From Alphaproteobacteria bacterium (GTDB lineage Bacteria > Pseudomonadota > Alphaproteobacteria > Rhodobacterales > Rhodobacteraceae): a DNA stretch of 64,000 nucleotides. How positions within the stretch are numbered: position 1 is the stretch's first letter; each line of letters begins with the position of its first letter. Below the pieces are notes generated by a model that was not told the origin of the DNA, did not search any database, and saw only the letters and a program-made list of their open reading frames with translations. Below, piece after piece: positions 47,044-55,270 of the stretch. The DNA lies in contig JAAAPD010000011.1 in NCBI GenBank assembly GCA_009908505.1, positions 20,023 to 84,022 on the forward strand. Reading direction: 5' to 3'. A program made the translations under genes and the position numbers.

Positions 47044-48231
47044 ATGCCCAGCAGCCGCACCAGCCCGTCCTTTCCCGATGTCGAGTACCACGACCGTATC
47101 GAGAAATGCCGCGCCGCGATGGAGGCCGCGGGCTTCGACCTGCTGATCCTGTCCGACCCGTCCAACATGGCCTGGATCTCCGGCTATGACGGCTGGTCCT
47201 TTTACGTGCATCAGGCCGTGCTGCTGCCCATGGACCAGGACCCGGTCTGGTGGGGCCGGGGGATCGACGCGACCGGAGCGATGCGGACCGTGTTCATGGA
47301 AGAGGACGATATCCACGGCTATGACGACACCTTTGTGATGAACTCCGACAAGCACCCGATGGCGGACCTGGCACGGCTGATCGACGCCTACGGCTGGTCA
47401 GGCTGCCGCATCGGTGTCGAGATGGACAATTACTACTTCAGTGCAAAGGCTTACGAAGAGCTTCTCAAGCATTCTAAGGGTGCGGCCTTCGGCGATTGCA
47501 CCGGTCTGGTCAACTGGCAGCGGGCGGTGAAATCGGACACCGAGATCATCTACATGCGCCGTGCGGCCGATATCGTGACGGCCATGCATGAACGTATCGT
47601 CGAGCTGGCTGAACCGGGCCTGCCCAAGAACCATCTGGTGGCCGAGATCTATCATACGGGCATTTCCGGCGTCGGCGGGCATTTCGGCGATTACCCGGCC
47701 ATCGTGCCAATGGCGCCATCGGGTCTGGACGCGACCGCCGCGCATCTGACATGGGACGACACGCCATTGCGCACCGGGGAATCGACCTTTTTCGAGATCG
47801 CAGGCTGTCACCGCCGCTATCATTGCCCGCAATCGCGCACCATGTTCCTGGGCAAACCGCCGCAGAAATATCTGGATGCTCAGGCCGCCGTAGAAGACGC
47901 GACCGAGGCGGCGCTGGAACAGGCCAAGCCCGGCAACCGCTGCGAGGACGTGGCCAATGCGTTCAACGCGGAACTGGGACGTCACGGTTTCATCAAGGAC
48001 AGCCGCTGTGGCTATCCGATCGGCCTGAGCTATCCGCCGGACTGGGGCGAACGCACGATGTCGTTTCGCGCAGGCGACCGGACCATCCTGGAACCGGGGA
48101 TGACATTCCATTTCATGCCCGCGATCTGGCTGGATGATGGCGGGCTGGAAACGACGGAACCGATCCTGATCACCGGAACAGGCCATGAAAAGCTGGCGGG
48201 GACGCCCGCGGGCCTGGTCGTCAAGGACTAG
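47044..48231 (+). CDS. Ectoine hydrolase-like M24 (creatinase-fold) protein
   Basis: 395-residue pita-bread-fold protein close to DoeA (EutD), which opens the ectoine ring to N-acetyl-diaminobutyrate. The N-terminal creatinase domain (MEAAGFDLLILSDPSNMAWISGYDGWSF) is followed by the catalytic domain. The usual M24 metal ligands are replaced (EIAGCHRRYHCPQSRT instead of a DAG...DITR pattern), as in creatinase and DoeA. AAGGAG precedes the ATG at 47044. No doeB, ectoine transporter or ectoine synthesis gene is adjacent, so the ectoine role rests on similarity alone. Confidence 0.82.
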   Translation: MPSSRTSPSFPDVEYHDRIEKCRAAMEAAGFDLLILSDPSNMAWISGYDGWSFYVHQAVLLPMDQDPVWWGRGIDATGAMRTVFMEEDDIHGYDDTFVMNSDKHPMADLARLIDAYGWSGCRIGVEMDNYYFSAKAYEELLKHSKGAAFGDCTGLVNWQRAVKSDTEIIYMRRAADIVTAMHERIVELAEPGLPKNHLVAEIYHTGISGVGGHFGDYPAIVPMAPSGLDATAAHLTWDDTPLRTGESTFFEIAGCHRRYHCPQSRTMFLGKPPQKYLDAQAAVEDATEAALEQAKPGNRCEDVANAFNAELGRHGFIKDSRCGYPIGLSYPPDWGERTMSFRAGDRTILEPGMTFHFMPAIWLDDGGLETTEPILITGTGHEKLAGTPAGLVVKD

Positions 48232-48274
48232 GGGACAGCCGCGACCGGGCCACTTCGGGACCCATCCGTTTGGA

Positions 48275-48300
48275 GCGATTAATCGCATAATCGGTATTAT
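48275..48300. promoter_or_regulatory. Two adjacent palindromes upstream of the luxR-type gene
   Basis: GCGATTAATCGC (perfect 12-bp palindrome) is followed directly by ATAAT-CGGT-ATTAT (5-bp arms). They lie 9-35 bases before the longest luxR frame and are candidate operators or autoregulatory sites. Confidence 0.5.
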
Positions 48301-48308
48301 GTAAAATC

Positions 48309-49160
48309 ATGACGAGTGGATCGGACACCCCCGAAGCGCGGAATCCGATCATGACCCAGAAAATCCTTTGTGCGAACGATCATTGCCGTTATCGAAAGAC
48401 CATGGACAGCGTTATCAAACATCTGGAGGCCCTGACGAACGCGCCCACCATCGAGGCGCTTTGGGAGCTGCATACAAAGCGCATGGCCGAGCTGGGCTTC
48501 GATCGCCTGATCTATGGCTTTACCCGGTACCGCAGCGGCGCATCGCTGGGTGATCCGCAGGACTGGGTCGTGCTGACCAATCACGGCGACAGCTACATGG
48601 ATCGGTTCATCGGTGACGGCTTCATCTACAATGCCCCGATGGTAAACTGGGCCCTTGAAAACAACGGCGCCTGCAGCTGGTCCTGGATCGCCGATCCCAA
48701 CAACCTTACGCCCGCCGAACAGCGCGTGGCCGATTTCAATCGCTCGATGGGCGTCACGGCCGGCTACACGATCAGTTTCCGGTCTGTCAGCGAACGCACC
48801 AAGGGGGCCGCCGCGATCACCGCGCGCGAAGGCATCAGCCAGTCGCAGGTCGAAAAGATCTGGGCCGAGTATGGCGACGAGATCAAGGTGATGAGCAACG
48901 TGGTCTACCTCAAGATGCTCACCCTGCCCTACGCCACCCGCAACCTGACCAAGCGCCAGCGCGAGGTGCTGCAATGGGTGGGCGACGGCAAGACCACGCA
49001 GGACATCGCCATGATACTCGACCTGACGCCCGCAACCATCGAGAAACACTTGCGTTTGGCGCGCGAGGCGCTGGACGTCGAGACCACCGCGCAGGCGGTT
49101 CTGAAGGCGTCGTTCTACAACCAGATGTTTGTCCTGGAACCCGATAGCCGGGGTGCCTGA
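48309..49160 (+). CDS. LuxR-family regulator with autoinducer-binding-type domain (solo)
   Basis: 283 residues in the longest frame; ATGs at 48351 and 48402 are also possible, the last giving a more typical length of about 252. Residues about 35-190 fit the autoinducer-binding domain (IYGFTRYRSGASLGD, WSWIADPNNLTPAEQRVADF, aromatic-lined pocket). The C-terminus is a LuxR HTH (LTKRQREVLQWVGDGKTTQDIAMILDL). No LuxI synthase gene is present nearby, so it is a solo regulator. Ligand unknown. Confidence 0.88.
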   Translation: MTSGSDTPEARNPIMTQKILCANDHCRYRKTMDSVIKHLEALTNAPTIEALWELHTKRMAELGFDRLIYGFTRYRSGASLGDPQDWVVLTNHGDSYMDRFIGDGFIYNAPMVNWALENNGACSWSWIADPNNLTPAEQRVADFNRSMGVTAGYTISFRSVSERTKGAAAITAREGISQSQVEKIWAEYGDEIKVMSNVVYLKMLTLPYATRNLTKRQREVLQWVGDGKTTQDIAMILDLTPATIEKHLRLAREALDVETTAQAVLKASFYNQMFVLEPDSRGA

Positions 49161-49463
49161 GATAGTGGTAGGGATTCCCTGACTGTGCCTTACCTGGGGT
49201 AAATGGCACGCTTGAACCGTTCCGTGAGTGGTGGCCTTTTGGCCAGGGAACAGCGGGTCGGACCCCTTGCGATTTCAAGGCCAAGCCGATGCGCAAGCCG
49301 GGAAACCGGTCGCTGGTTTGTTCGGGCTTGGCCCGGATAGGCCAGCATCTTGCAGCCCCGGGGTGGCGTCCTCATCCCTTTTTCATGCGTCAGCCCGGGT
49401 GACGCGGCCCCGCGGTCTCCCGACGCGGGGCCGCTTGCATGAAGAATGGGCCGCAAGGATCTG
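49161..49463. other. Structured intergenic region, no gene assigned
   Basis: About 300 bases between luxR and the tsf terminator. It holds a hairpin at 49185-49209 (stacked arms GTGCC/GGCAC and TTACC/GGTAA), an inverted repeat at 49387-49405 (GCGTCA/TGACGC) and a 10-bp GC stem at 49404-49434. A minus-strand open frame through it has no ribosome site or known domain. It may encode a small RNA; I could not match it to 6S, SRP or tmRNA. Confidence 0.45.
49404..49434. terminator. GC-rich stem-loop, possible terminator
   Basis: Perfect arms GCGGCCCCGC and GCGGGGCCGC with an 11-nt loop. Followed on the plus strand by TTGCAT, a weak U-tract. It could end a transcript covering the intergenic region. 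Confidence 0.5.
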
Positions 49464-49500
49464 ATTAAAAAGAAAACGGCCGCCAACAAGGCAGCCGTTT
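49464..49500 (-). terminator. Intrinsic terminator of the rpsB-tsf operon
   Basis: On the minus strand, arms AAACGGC and GCCGTTT plus an inner GCC/GGC pair enclose TTGTT, and are followed by TTTTCTTTTT. It lies 25 bases after the tsf stop. Confidence 0.85.
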
Positions 49501-49525
49501 CCAATAGGAACCTCAGGGGCCGGGA

Positions 49526-50401
49526 CTAGCCTTGGGCAGCCTTGGCCACCTCGGCGGCGAAGTCCTCTTCTTTCTTCTCGATGCCCTCGCCCACTTCCAG
49601 GCGCACGAAGCCGGTAATCTCGGCGCCGGTTTCCTTGGCGGCGGCCTCGACCGTCAGGTCGGGGTTCACGACGAAGGCCTGGCCCAGCAGCGTGTTCTCG
49701 GCCATGAACTTCTTCATGCGGCCTTCGATCATCTTCTCGATGACCTGCTCGGGCTTGCCGCTTTCGCGGGCGATGTCGATCTGGATCTGGCGCTCCTTCT
49801 CGACCATTTCGGCATCCAGCGACGCCTCGTTCAACGCGGCGGGGTTGGCCGCGGCGATGTGCATCGCGACCTGCTTGGCAAAGTTTTCGTCGCCGCCGGT
49901 CATGGCGACGAGAACGCCGATCTTGCCCATGCCGTCCGTGGCGGCGTTGTGGATGTAGGACACGACGGTTTCGCCGGTCACGGCCTCCATGCGGCGCACC
50001 GACATGTTCTCGCCGATGGTGGCGATCTTGTCAGTCACGGTGTCGGCAACGGATTTGCCGTCCATGTCGGCCTCCATCAGCGCCTCGACGCTGTCGACCG
50101 CCGTCGCGGCCTTGGCGATGCCGCCGACCATGGCCTGGAATTCGGCATTCTTGGCGACGAAGTCGGTCTCTGCGTTCACTTCGACAGCGACGCCCTTGCC
50201 GCCTTCGACATTGACCGCGACAAGGCCTTCGGCGGCGGTGCGGCCGGATTTCTTGGCGGCCTTGGCCAGACCCTTGGTGCGCAGCCAGTCCACGGCGGCG
50301 TCCATGTCGCCATCGGTTTCGGTCAGCGCCTTCTTGGCGTCCATCATGCCCGCGCCGGTCGAGTCGCGGAGTTCCTTCACGAGAGCAGCGGTAATCGCCA
50401 T
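49526..50401 (-). CDS. tsf: Translation elongation factor Ts
   Basis: 291-residue guanine-nucleotide exchange factor for EF-Tu. The N-terminal UBA-like segment [22 protein letters not shown], the TDFVAKN motif of the core, and the C-terminal dimerisation module ([18 protein letters not shown]) are all present. The ATG at 50401 has GGAGA upstream. It follows rpsB in the conserved rpsB-tsf operon and ends at a strong terminator. Confidence 0.98.
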   Translation of the reverse strand: MAITAALVKELRDSTGAGMMDAKKALTETDGDMDAAVDWLRTKGLAKAAKKSGRTAAEGLVAVNVEGGKGVAVEVNAETDFVAKNAEFQAMVGGIAKAATAVDSVEALMEADMDGKSVADTVTDKIATIGENMSVRRMEAVTGETVVSYIHNAATDGMGKIGVLVAMTGGDENFAKQVAMHIAAANPAALNEASLDAEMVEKERQIQIDIARESGKPEQVIEKMIEGRMKKFMAENTLLGQAFVVNPDLTVEAAAKETGAEITGFVRLEVGEGIEKKEEDFAAEVAKAAQG

Positions 50402-50479
50402 GGCTCTATCTCCTGTAGAAAGTAAGGTGTCCCGGGGCGGATATGCCCGCACCCGGTATCAGTTTTGCGACGGGGCGTC

Positions 50480-51262
50480 TTAGCCGGCGGCGGCGTCCTC
50501 GGCCGGGGCGTCTTCGGCCACGACCTCTTCGGCGGCCTGTTCCATCTCGCCCAGATCGACCCCGGCAGCGCCCAGTTGGGCCGACAGACCGTCCATGGCG
50601 GCGCGGGCGGCCAGGTCACAATAGAGCGTGATGGCGCGCGAGGCATCGTCGTTGCCGGGGATCACGTAATCGACGCCCGTCGGCGAGCAATTGGTGTCGA
50701 CGACGGCGACGACCGGGATGCCCAGCTTGTTCGCCTCGGCGATGGCCAGGTCTTCCTTGTTGACGTCGATGACGAACAGAAGGTCGGGAATACCGCCCAT
50801 TTCGCGGATACCGCCCAGGGACGCCTGCAGCTTGGCCTGCTCGCGTTCCATGTGCAGGCGTTCCTTCTTGGTCAGCCCTTCGAAGCCGTTCTCGGCGGCC
50901 TCGTCGATGCCGCGCAAACGACCGATCGACTGCGACACGGTCTGCCAGTTGGTCAGCGTGCCGCCCAGCCAGCGGTGGTTCATGTAGAATTGCGCGGATT
51001 TCTCGGCGGCGTCCTTGATCGGCGCCTGGGCCTGGCGCTTGGTGCCCACGAAGAGCACCCGGCCGCCCTTGGCAACGGTGTCACGGACGACCTGCAGGGC
51101 CTGGTCCAGCATCGGGACCGTCTGAGTCAGGTCCATGATGTGGATGCCGTTACGGGCGCCGTAGATGTATTCGGACATTTTCGGGTTCCAGCGCTGGGTC
51201 TGGTGGCCGAAGTGAACGCCGGCCTCAAGCAGCTGGCGCATGGAAAACTCTGGAAGAGCCAT
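50480..51262 (-). CDS. rpsB: 30S ribosomal protein S2
   Basis: 260-residue S2 protein. [20 protein letters not shown] at the start, FVGTKRQAQ and the [29 protein letters not shown] segment are conserved; the C-terminus ends in an acidic Ala/Glu extension typical of Alphaproteobacteria. GGAAAGGAAACGACAC precedes the ATG at 51262. A leader of about 110 bases separates it from a sigma-70 promoter. Confidence 0.98.
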   Translation of the reverse strand: MALPEFSMRQLLEAGVHFGHQTQRWNPKMSEYIYGARNGIHIMDLTQTVPMLDQALQVVRDTVAKGGRVLFVGTKRQAQAPIKDAAEKSAQFYMNHRWLGGTLTNWQTVSQSIGRLRGIDEAAENGFEGLTKKERLHMEREQAKLQASLGGIREMGGIPDLLFVIDVNKEDLAIAEANKLGIPVVAVVDTNCSPTGVDYVIPGNDDASRAITLYCDLAARAAMDGLSAQLGAAGVDLGEMEQAAEEVVAEDAPAEDAAAG

Positions 51263-51379
51263 GTGTCGTTTCCTTTCCGGTTTCATGCCTCGGCGGGGGA
51301 TCAGCATTGCGCCAACCGGTGGATGGGCCGGGATGTCTCCCCGGCACACCCGCCCCCGCCTGCGGGATTGAGTGCCGCG

Positions 51380-51408
51380 CGTATAGTCGGGGTGGCGCGG
51401 CTTGGCAA
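51380..51408 (-). promoter_or_regulatory. Sigma-70 promoter of rpsB-tsf
   Basis: On the minus strand TTGCCA (-35, 51403-51408), a 17-base spacer and TATACG (-10, 51380-51385). Spacing is optimal and placement suits the ribosomal-protein operon, implying a leader of roughly 110 bases that could host S2 autoregulation. Confidence 0.6.
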
Positions 51409-51482
51409 GGGGGCGCGGCTGTTATGTTCCTGTCACATCGCCCCCCTACCCCTTGGACCGGTTGAAACGAAGGAGATGACCC

Positions 51483-52886
51483 ATGGGGACCACCACCAAG
51501 ACGCTGCTGACCAGCACCGCCGCGACACTTTTCCTGGCCGCGCCCGCACTGGCCGAAACCATCACCGTGACCGAGGCCAGCGCGGCCGCGATCAGCGATG
51601 CTCTGGCCGCCGCTGCCGCCTCGGACAGCGCCAGCACCGTCGTGCTGGCCTTCGAGGGCGATGTCGAGATCACCGGGACCATGGCCTATGACGGCCAGTC
51701 CGCCCTGGCCCTGATCGGCAACGGCCAGACGATTTCCACCGCCGACAACGTGACCCTTCTGGCCGCCACTCAGGGCGCCGACATGCACGTCGCCGGCCTG
51801 ACCCTGGCCGGCCCGGGCGGCTGGACCGTCGAGAACCGTGGCGACATGGACGGGTCCGCGGGCAAGGGCATCTTCGTGGATCTGCGCGACGATCAGACCG
51901 GTACCGCGACCCTCGTGGCCGAGGACGTTACCGTGAGCGGCATCGCCGGCTACGGCATCCACATTTCCGACTGCACGCTGGCCGACGATTGCGGCGGCGG
52001 GCAGACCGGTGACGGCGACGGCTCGGATGCCGGGATTTCCGTGACCCTGCGCGATGTGACGATCAACGACGTCGGCAACGGCACCTTCGACGGCGACGGC
52101 CTGCGCGCGGATGAACGCGGGGCGGGCGGCATCTCTGCCATGATCACCGGCTCGACCGTTTCCATGGCCGGGGCCGATGGGATCGAGCTGGACGAAGGCG
52201 GCGCGGGCGACGTGGTCGCCACGATCATCGACAGCCAGCTGGTCGAGAACGGCGCCTATTGCACCCCTGCCCTGTTCGAGAACGCGATCCCCGATCCCGA
52301 CGAGGCCGAGTTCGAGCAAGGCGCCACGGCCGAGGCCGACATCCCCGGCCCCGTCACCGGCACTGCCGATGACAGCTGCGTCGAACGCGAAGTCGATCTT
52401 TATGACGACGGCAGCGTCGAGGCCTACGAATTCGGCCTGGACCTGGACGACGGTATCGACTTCGACGAAGGCGGCGCCGGGTCGATCCACGCGGTCTTCC
52501 TGCGCTCGACCATCTCGCGCAATCTCGACGAGGGCGTGGATTTCGACGAGGCCGGCGACGGCGGCATCGACGTCCAGTTCATCGACACGGTCGCCGAGGG
52601 CAACACCGATGACGGCTACAAGAACTCCGAAGAAGATGCCGGGTCGGTCACGGGTCTGATGCTGCGGTCCACGGCCACCGACAATGGCGGCAAGGGCGCG
52701 GTCTTCGAGGAAGAAGGCGACGGCGACCTGGCGGTGACCGCCGAGGCCTCCTCCACGGCCAACAATGACGACAGCGACGACACCGGCATTGAGGCCGTTC
52801 AGGAAGACGGCGGCATGGGCGCGTTGACGCTGATCGACAGCGACATCGCCGACGGCACCGATCTGGACGGCGTCACGGTCGAGTAA
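51483..52886 (+). CDS. Secreted right-handed beta-helix protein with acidic repeats
   Basis: 467-residue exported protein: signal peptide ending in PALAETI, then short beta strands in the pattern of a parallel right-handed beta-helix (IHISDCTLADDCG, VTLRDVTINDVG, AMITGSTVSMAGADGIEL). From about residue 230 a degenerate unit recurs at 25-30 residue or longer spacing: DGIELDEGGAGD, DGIDFDEGGAGS, EGVDFDEAGDGG, DGYKNSEEDAGS, KGAVFEEEGDGD. The protein is strongly acidic and could bind divalent cations or be a surface/adhesin-like or polysaccharide-active protein, but no catalytic motif is seen. Monocistronic, ended by a terminator shared with the PilZ gene. Confidence 0.75.
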   Translation: MGTTTKTLLTSTAATLFLAAPALAETITVTEASAAAISDALAAAAASDSASTVVLAFEGDVEITGTMAYDGQSALALIGNGQTISTADNVTLLAATQGADMHVAGLTLAGPGGWTVENRGDMDGSAGKGIFVDLRDDQTGTATLVAEDVTVSGIAGYGIHISDCTLADDCGGGQTGDGDGSDAGISVTLRDVTINDVGNGTFDGDGLRADERGAGGISAMITGSTVSMAGADGIELDEGGAGDVVATIIDSQLVENGAYCTPALFENAIPDPDEAEFEQGATAEADIPGPVTGTADDSCVEREVDLYDDGSVEAYEFGLDLDDGIDFDEGGAGSIHAVFLRSTISRNLDEGVDFDEAGDGGIDVQFIDTVAEGNTDDGYKNSEEDAGSVTGLMLRSTATDNGGKGAVFEEEGDGDLAVTAEASSTANNDDSDDTGIEAVQEDGGMGALTLIDSDIADGTDLDGVTVE

Positions 52887-52906
52887 ATCGCACGACGCTT
52901 GCCCGA

Positions 52907-52939
52907 AACGGGCCGTGGCACAATGGGTCGCGGCCCGTT
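52907..52939. terminator. Bidirectional terminator between the beta-helix and PilZ genes
   Basis: Perfect 9-bp arms AACGGGCCG and CGGCCCGTT with a 15-nt loop in the 53 bases between convergent genes. U-tract is short. Confidence 0.6.
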
Positions 52940-53266
52940 CTACATCTCGCGCAGGCCATGCGCCATGGCGGCGTCGCCAGACCTTGCCCGATGGCCGACA
53001 GCCCGTCGCAGATGCACCAGCTGGTCCCGCGACAGGGCCCGCAGGAACCGCAACCCGGCCCCTTCTTGGTCCAGCCGCACGACCTTCGCGCTCAGCCGCA
53101 GCGACGTTGCGATCAGGTCGATGCGGTCGCCCTGCCCCAGGCCCCGCACCCCCCTGAGAAGCAGGCCGGTTTCACTGACATTCACGATTTCGGCGGACTG
53201 ACGGTCCCCGGATTTCACCACCGTGACCCCCAGGTCGCTGGGCAGGCGTTGTGCGCGGTATTTCAT
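52940..53266 (-). CDS. PilZ-domain protein
   Basis: 108-residue single PilZ domain, a c-di-GMP receiver. The N-terminal RAQRLPSDL supplies an R-x-x-x-R-type motif in altered spacing and VNVSETGLLLRG the D/N-x-S-x-x-G motif, followed by a beta-barrel strand series. The last 35 residues are helical and histidine/arginine-rich. GGAAGGGATCGCC precedes the ATG; an ATG at 53302 is further upstream and less likely. c-di-GMP binding is plausible but the first motif is not perfect. Confidence 0.8.
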   Translation of the reverse strand: MKYRAQRLPSDLGVTVVKSGDRQSAEIVNVSETGLLLRGVRGLGQGDRIDLIATSLRLSAKVVRLDQEGAGLRFLRALSRDQLVHLRRAVGHRARSGDAAMAHGLREM

Positions 53267-53332
53267 GGCGATCCCTTCCTTGGTCGCGAGATACCGCACC
53301 ATGACCCGGCGGGCGTAACCATCGGGTTAAGT

Positions 53333-53362
53333 CGCGCGGCGCTTGGCGCTTGACGCCGCGCG
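53333..53362. promoter_or_regulatory. Inverted repeat upstream of psuK
   Basis: Nine-base perfect arms CGCGCGGCG and CGCCGCGCG, 12-nt loop, 24 bases before the psuK start, in the divergent PilZ/psuK region. Leader hairpin or operator. Confidence 0.45.
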
Positions 53363-53385
53363 CGCCCCGGGCCATGCCCTGCCCC

Positions 53386-54276
53386 ATGACGACACCCGAT
53401 ATCCTGTGCATCGGTTCGGTCCTGTGGGACATCATCGGCCGCTCGCCCTCGGCGATGCGGGCCGGGTCCGACGTGCCCGGGCGGATCACCCGCATTCCCG
53501 GCGGCGTGGCCATGAACATCGCCATGACGCTGGCCAATTACGGGCTGCGGCCGGCGCTGTTGTCGGCCGTGGGCCGCGACGCCGAGGGCGAGGAACTTGT
53601 GCGCGAGGCCGGGCGGCTGGGTCTTGTGACCGATACGCTCTACCGGTCCGAGGACCTGCCCACGGACAATTACATGGCCGTCGAGGGCGCCAATGGGCTT
53701 ATCGCGGCCATCGCCGATGCCCATTCGCTGGAACAGGTCGGCGACAAGATCCTGCGGCCCCTTTCGGACGGGCGCATCGCCACCGAGGACGCCCCCTGGA
53801 CGGGACCCGTGGCGCTGGATGGCAACCTGACGCGCGACCTGCTGGCGCGCATCGCCGGCTCGCCGCTGTTCCGCGCGGCCGATCTGCGCGTGGCCCCGGC
53901 CAGCCCCGGCAAGGCGGAACGGCTCTTGGCGTTGGTCGGCCATCCCTCGGCCTGTTTCTACGTCAATCGCGAAGAGGCCGGGCTGATCTGCCAGACCGAT
54001 TTCGCCGATGCGGGCAGCGCCGCGCGCGGCCTGGTGAAGCGCGGCGTCCACCGCGCGCTTGTCACCGATGGTGGCCAAATGGCCGCCGAGGCGCGCGGCG
54101 ACGACCTGCGCACCGCCCAACCGCCCGAGGTCCTGGTGACCCGCGTCACCGGTGCGGGCGACACGTTCATGGCCGCGCATGTCGCCTCCGAGGTGCAGGG
54201 CTTGGACCCCGACGCCGCCCTGTCCCGCGCCCTCCATGCCGCCGCCGCCTATGTGTCCGGAGAGACCCCGCAATGA
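53386..54276 (+). CDS. psuK: Pseudouridine kinase (PfkB family)
   Basis: 296-residue ribokinase-fold sugar kinase. The N-terminal PDILCIGSVLWDIIGRS, GGVAMNIAMTLANYG and the C-terminal anion-hole/catalytic motif VTGAGDTFMAAH are PfkB family marks. Because the next gene is pseudouridine-5'-phosphate glycosidase and overlaps by four bases, the substrate is taken to be pseudouridine, phosphorylated before glycosidic cleavage. ATG at 53386 preferred over 53350. Confidence 0.9.
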   Translation: MTTPDILCIGSVLWDIIGRSPSAMRAGSDVPGRITRIPGGVAMNIAMTLANYGLRPALLSAVGRDAEGEELVREAGRLGLVTDTLYRSEDLPTDNYMAVEGANGLIAAIADAHSLEQVGDKILRPLSDGRIATEDAPWTGPVALDGNLTRDLLARIAGSPLFRAADLRVAPASPGKAERLLALVGHPSACFYVNREEAGLICQTDFADAGSAARGLVKRGVHRALVTDGGQMAAEARGDDLRTAQPPEVLVTRVTGAGDTFMAAHVASEVQGLDPDAALSRALHAAAAYVSGETPQ

Positions 54277-55187
54277 TCGACCTGCAGTTTTCCCCCGAAG
54301 TGGCCGAGGCCCGCGCGGCCGGCCGGCCTCTGGTGGCGCTTGAAAGCACCATCATCACACATGGCATGCCGTTTCCGCAGAATGTCGAAACCGCGCGGCG
54401 CGTGGAACAGGACATTCGCGAGGCGGGCGCGGTCCCCGCGACCATCGCCGTGCTCGAAGGCGCCCTACATATCGGCCTGACCGAGAACCAGCTCGACCGG
54501 CTGGCCCGGGCCGAGGACGTGGCCAAGCTGTCGCGCGCCGACATGGCCGCCTGTATAGCCGCCGGCGGCACCGGCGCAACCACCGTCGCCGCAACCATGA
54601 TCGCCGCGCGCCTGGCCGGCATCGGCGTCTTCGCCACCGGCGGGATCGGCGGGGTGCACAAGGGGGCCGAGACCAGCTTCGACATCTCCGCCGACCTGCA
54701 GGAACTGGCCCAGACCCCGGTGACGGTGGTGTCGGCCGGGCCCAAGGCGATCCTCGACATCCCCAAGACGCTGGAGGTGCTGGAAACCCTTGGCGTGCCG
54801 GTCATCGCCTATGGGCAGGACAGCCTGCCGGCCTTCTGGTCGGCCAGCTCCGACCTTGCCGCGCCGCTGCGCATGGACAGCCCCGCACGGGTCGCCGCCG
54901 CCCACGAGACACGGGCGCGCATGGACCTTCCCGGCGGGCAGCTGGTGGCCAACCCGATCCCGGCCGCCGACGAGATCGCCGCCGAAACCCTGGCGCCGAT
55001 CATCGCGCAGGCCCAGGCCGAGGCCGAGGACCGGGGCATCGCCGCGAAATCCGTCACGCCCTTTCTGCTGCAACGCATCTTCGAGCTGACCGAGGGCGAA
55101 TCCCTGACCGCCAATATTGCCCTGGTGCGTAATAATGCGCGCCTTGCGGCCGAGATTGCCCGCTGCCTGGGCAAAACGGCCCCCTAG
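54273..55187 (+). CDS. psuG: Pseudouridine-5'-phosphate glycosidase
   Basis: 304-residue enzyme that reversibly cleaves the C-C glycosidic bond of pseudouridine 5'-phosphate to uracil and ribose 5-phosphate. RPLVALESTIITHGMPFPQN, the Glu/Lys active-site region and ATGGIGGVHKGAE are family signatures; length is normal. The ATG overlaps the psuK stop, making a two-gene RNA-nucleoside salvage operon. Confidence 0.96.
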   Translation: MIDLQFSPEVAEARAAGRPLVALESTIITHGMPFPQNVETARRVEQDIREAGAVPATIAVLEGALHIGLTENQLDRLARAEDVAKLSRADMAACIAAGGTGATTVAATMIAARLAGIGVFATGGIGGVHKGAETSFDISADLQELAQTPVTVVSAGPKAILDIPKTLEVLETLGVPVIAYGQDSLPAFWSASSDLAAPLRMDSPARVAAAHETRARMDLPGGQLVANPIPAADEIAAETLAPIIAQAQAEAEDRGIAAKSVTPFLLQRIFELTEGESLTANIALVRNNARLAAEIARCLGKTAP

Positions 55188-55270
55188 GGACAGGTTGCAC
55201 CTGCGGCCCCACACCTGGTCCATTGTCGCGGCCCGGCACATCGCCTACATAGGCGGTAACGCATCATCGA

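Noticed and set aside
49190..49504. Minus-strand open frame of about 104 codons in the luxR-tsf gap
   Set aside because: No ribosome site, no recognisable domain, and it runs across strong hairpins and the tsf terminator.
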